A DNA stretch of 7,368 nucleotides from Gemmatimonadota bacterium (GTDB taxonomy: Bacteria > Gemmatimonadota > Gemmatimonadetes > Gemmatimonadales > GWC2-71-9): positions 1 to 7,368 of the forward strand of contig QHUQ01000229.1 of the NCBI GenBank assembly GCA_003221985.1, written 5' to 3'. Positions 6,043 to 7,368 of this stretch are shown here, piece by piece. Both the position numbers and the translations under genes were made by a program. The notes under the pieces are model-generated. The model was not told where the DNA came from. It was given only the letters and a program-made list of their open reading frames with translations, and searched no databases. Each line of letters starts with the position of its first letter. Position 1 is the first letter of the stretch.

Positions 6043-6749
6043 GCTGGAGCCGGGACGTACCCGCCGAGCATGAGGGCGAGCCACAGCAGCAAGACGGCAA
6101 CGGGCGTCCACACGACGAAGATCGGCCACAGCGAGGGCCGCCAGCCGGCGAGCGCATCCAGCTCGGCATTCCAGCGTTCGCGCTCGGCTTCGACTTCACT
6201 TTCGAGCGCAAGCCATGCGGCTTCCAGCCGCCGCGCCACGGTGCGGAGCGCTTCCTGCCACGCGGCGTGCGTCTCCTTTTCCAGCACCGACGCGTCGGCC
6301 GCGCGCGCCGCCGCCGCTTCCAGCGCGTCGAGCGCGACGACGAACGTGCCACCGCCCGTTCCGAGTCGCGCCGCGATCGCCCGTTTCTCGGCATTGGTCA
6401 GCAAGTGACGCCGCAGACGGAGCCGTGGCAGCCGCACCTGGCGCGCGATGCGCGTGATCTCGGAGTCGAGCGCAGCGGCGACACGCTGGGCGGCGCGGCG
6501 CACGGCATTGTCCCAGGCGGCGGCCCAGGCGCGGCGCCCCGTGACCTCGAGGACCCGGGCGCGCTCGTCACCTTGCGGTTCACGCGCCGCCGCGGCGCGC
6601 CCCTCGCCGCCCAGCTCCAGCACGCGGGTGGCCAGCTCCTCGCGGATGTCGTCCAGCGGCACCCAGGGCGGCTGCTGGCGGCGAGGCACGATGATGCGGC
6701 CGAGCGACGGCGCGAGCTCGGGCACGCGCAGCGGCATCAGGAGCTTCAT
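6015..6749 (-). CDS. Coiled-coil protein with one C-terminal membrane segment, no family recognised
   Basis: I do not recognise this 244-residue protein. Residues 1-60 include a Pro/Arg-rich PRRQQPPWVPLDDIREELA segment. About 61-125 are Arg- and Ala-rich helix with the basic patch RLPRLRLRRHLLTNAEKR at 107-123. A short GTGGGTF turn at 130-136 leads to a long charged helix at about 137-200 that looks like a coiled coil (Ala/Glu/Arg-rich, with WQEALRTVARRLEAAWLALE). Residues about 207-229 are strongly hydrophobic (FVVWTPVAVLLLWLALML), followed by a short tail ending RLGF. There is no N-terminal signal, so a tail-anchored cytoplasmic domain is the simplest topology (inference). The ATG at 6749 overlaps the CYTH stop as ATGA, and the 3' end overlaps the peptidase signal-peptide codons by 28 bases, supporting a real, coupled gene. 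The frame is open to 7094, but the upstream part is antiphase to the CYTH gene. Function unknown. Confidence 0.8.
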   Translation of the reverse strand: MKLLMPLRVPELAPSLGRIIVPRRQQPPWVPLDDIREELATRVLELGGEGRAAAAREPQGDERARVLEVTGRRAWAAAWDNAVRRAAQRVAAALDSEITRIARQVRLPRLRLRRHLLTNAEKRAIAARLGTGGGTFVVALDALEAAAARAADASVLEKETHAAWQEALRTVARRLEAAWLALESEVEAERERWNAELDALAGWRPSLWPIFVVWTPVAVLLLWLALMLGGYVPAPAWLAARLGF

Positions 6750-7312
6750 CGAGCCAGACGTGCGGCCCGTCCCGTGCGTTGCTCGTAGTCGTCCACGAAA
6801 TGCGGCAGGGCTTCGGGCAGGAAGCGCTCGCGCGGCAGACCGGTGGCGCGTACGGCACGCTCGATCGCGGCGGGGGCGCCTTCGATTTCGACGAGCACGT
6901 CCATGGCCGGATACCACTCGATCCGCACCGCTGCGCCGCTGAGACGGTATTCCGCGATCTTGCGATCGATGCGCAGCGTCTCCTCGTAACCGAGGTGTTC
7001 GAGGATTACGCGCGCCTCCTCCGGAGGACCGACCTGGATTTCGTGCTCCTCGCGATGCTTGTAACCGCGACGCACGCTGACGGGCCCTTTCCATCCCATG
7101 ACGCCGAACGGCTGTGCGCCGCCGGCGGGCCGGTAGATACGGAGCCGCAGCACTTCGTCCCGCGCTTTCAACTTGCCGCGGCGGTCATAGCGCCGGTCGA
7201 TCATCTCCCCCCGAAACACGAGCTCGGCGCCGGCTGCGACGAGTGTGGCTTCGAGTGCCGCAGGATTATCGACCCGCGCTTTCAGCTCGAGCTCGTCTGC
7301 TGACTGCTTCAC
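6746..7312 (-). CDS. CYTH-domain protein (class IV adenylate cyclase / triphosphatase type)
   Basis: CYTH proteins form a beta tunnel that binds triphosphate compounds with metal ions; members include CyaB-type class IV adenylate cyclases, thiamine triphosphatases and inorganic triphosphatases. The 188-residue product begins with the diagnostic ExExK motif as ELELK (Glu7, Glu9, Lys11). It continues with IDRRYDRRGKL, LRLR at 55-58, WKGP with Lys75, REEHEI at 87-92, RIDRKIAEYRL at 114-124, VEIEG at 141-145 and a late FVDDY, in the order seen in CyaB-like members. The length fits a single-domain protein and there is no CHAD domain. The start is the GTG at 7312, overlapping the upstream stop as GTGA; no nearby ATG would keep the ExExK motif. 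Its stop overlaps the next gene as ATGA. Sequence alone does not tell cyclase from triphosphatase; in bacteria without a known partner, triphosphatase is at least as likely. Confidence 0.88.
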   Translation of the reverse strand: MKQSADELELKARVDNPAALEATLVAAGAELVFRGEMIDRRYDRRGKLKARDEVLRLRIYRPAGGAQPFGVMGWKGPVSVRRGYKHREEHEIQVGPPEEARVILEHLGYEETLRIDRKIAEYRLSGAAVRIEWYPAMDVLVEIEGAPAAIERAVRATGLPRERFLPEALPHFVDDYEQRTGRAARLAR

Positions 7313-7368
7313 GACAGCAGCGCCTCGAGCACCGCCTTTGTATCGCCGAGGTTCTCGAACACATGCGT
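7309..7368 (-). CDS. C-terminal end of an upstream gene, possibly a HAD-like hydrolase
   Basis: Only the last 19 residues are inside the window, THVFENLGDTKAVLEALLS, followed by TGA at 7311-7309. This stop overlaps the CYTH start codon as GTGA, the same junction type used elsewhere in this gene string, so the frame is probably a real gene leading the operon. The pattern of an aromatic strand (HVF), then DL/NLGD and a helix AVLEALL resembles the tail of phosphoglycolate-phosphatase-like HAD hydrolases, but 19 residues are too few for a firm call. Confidence 0.5.
   Translation of the reverse strand, partial: THVFENLGDTKAVLEALLS

Noticed and set aside
6043..6129. Longer M14 start at the ATG ending at 6129
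   Set aside because: It would place 29 Arg-rich residues before the signal peptide and lies within the upstream gene.
6015..6749. CHAD domain as partner of the CYTH protein
   Set aside because: The protein is helical but lacks the conserved histidine pattern of CHAD and carries a membrane segment, which CHAD proteins do not typically have.
5979..6788. 269-codon open frame on the plus strand opposite the coiled-coil gene
   Set aside because: Low-complexity Arg/Gly/Gln content; the minus-strand gene is supported by overlaps with both neighbours and a clean membrane segment.
1..7368. Insertion sequence, prophage, CRISPR array, tRNA or rRNA gene
   Set aside because: No transposase or integrase motif, spaced direct repeats or RNA-gene signature seen on either strand.

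Overview
This is a dense, GC-rich chromosomal window from a bacterium with no phage, transposon, CRISPR or RNA gene that I can see. The set of genes, the high GC, and a secreted peptidase ending in an Ig-like domain of the FlgD/type IX-sorting kind suggest a Gemmatimonadota or related FCB-type organism. That placement is inference from style and gene content and is not proven by a marker gene. Nearly every base is coding and no gap exceeds about 30 bases.

Layout. Plus strand, 1-1859: the 3' part of tsaD (tRNA t6A modification, start lies left of the window), then lgt (prolipoprotein diacylglyceryl transferase), joined by a 4-base ATGA overlap. Minus strand, 7368 down to 1616: the last 19 codons of an unidentified gene (possibly HAD-like), a CYTH-domain protein, a 244-residue coiled-coil protein with one C-terminal membrane segment and no family I recognise, a secreted zinc carboxypeptidase of family M14, acpS (holo-ACP synthase), and finally a cytochrome c/FTR1 iron permease fusion. 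The first five minus-strand genes are linked by stop/start overlaps (GTGA, ATGA, 28 bases, GTGA) and look like one translationally coupled transcript. The permease follows acpS after a 30-base gap that holds its own candidate promoter and a perfect 7-bp inverted repeat.

How the genes relate. tsaD, lgt and acpS are housekeeping genes for translation fidelity, lipoprotein maturation and fatty acid synthesis. The M14 enzyme and the iron permease act outside the cytoplasm, in peptide scavenging and iron uptake. I see no single pathway joining them.

Most notable points. (1) The permease lacks the usual last part of the FTR1 fold: at residue 530 recognisable sequence stops, and the frame runs on for 83 codons, almost all antisense to the 3' end of lgt. 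(2) The permease start region combines a TTGAAT-17-TACTAT promoter, a CGACAAA-N12-TTTGTCG inverted repeat and a GTG start with almost no leader, which looks like a compact regulated, possibly leaderless, start. (3) The 244-residue membrane-tethered coiled-coil protein sits between a CYTH enzyme and a secreted peptidase and may be an undescribed family.
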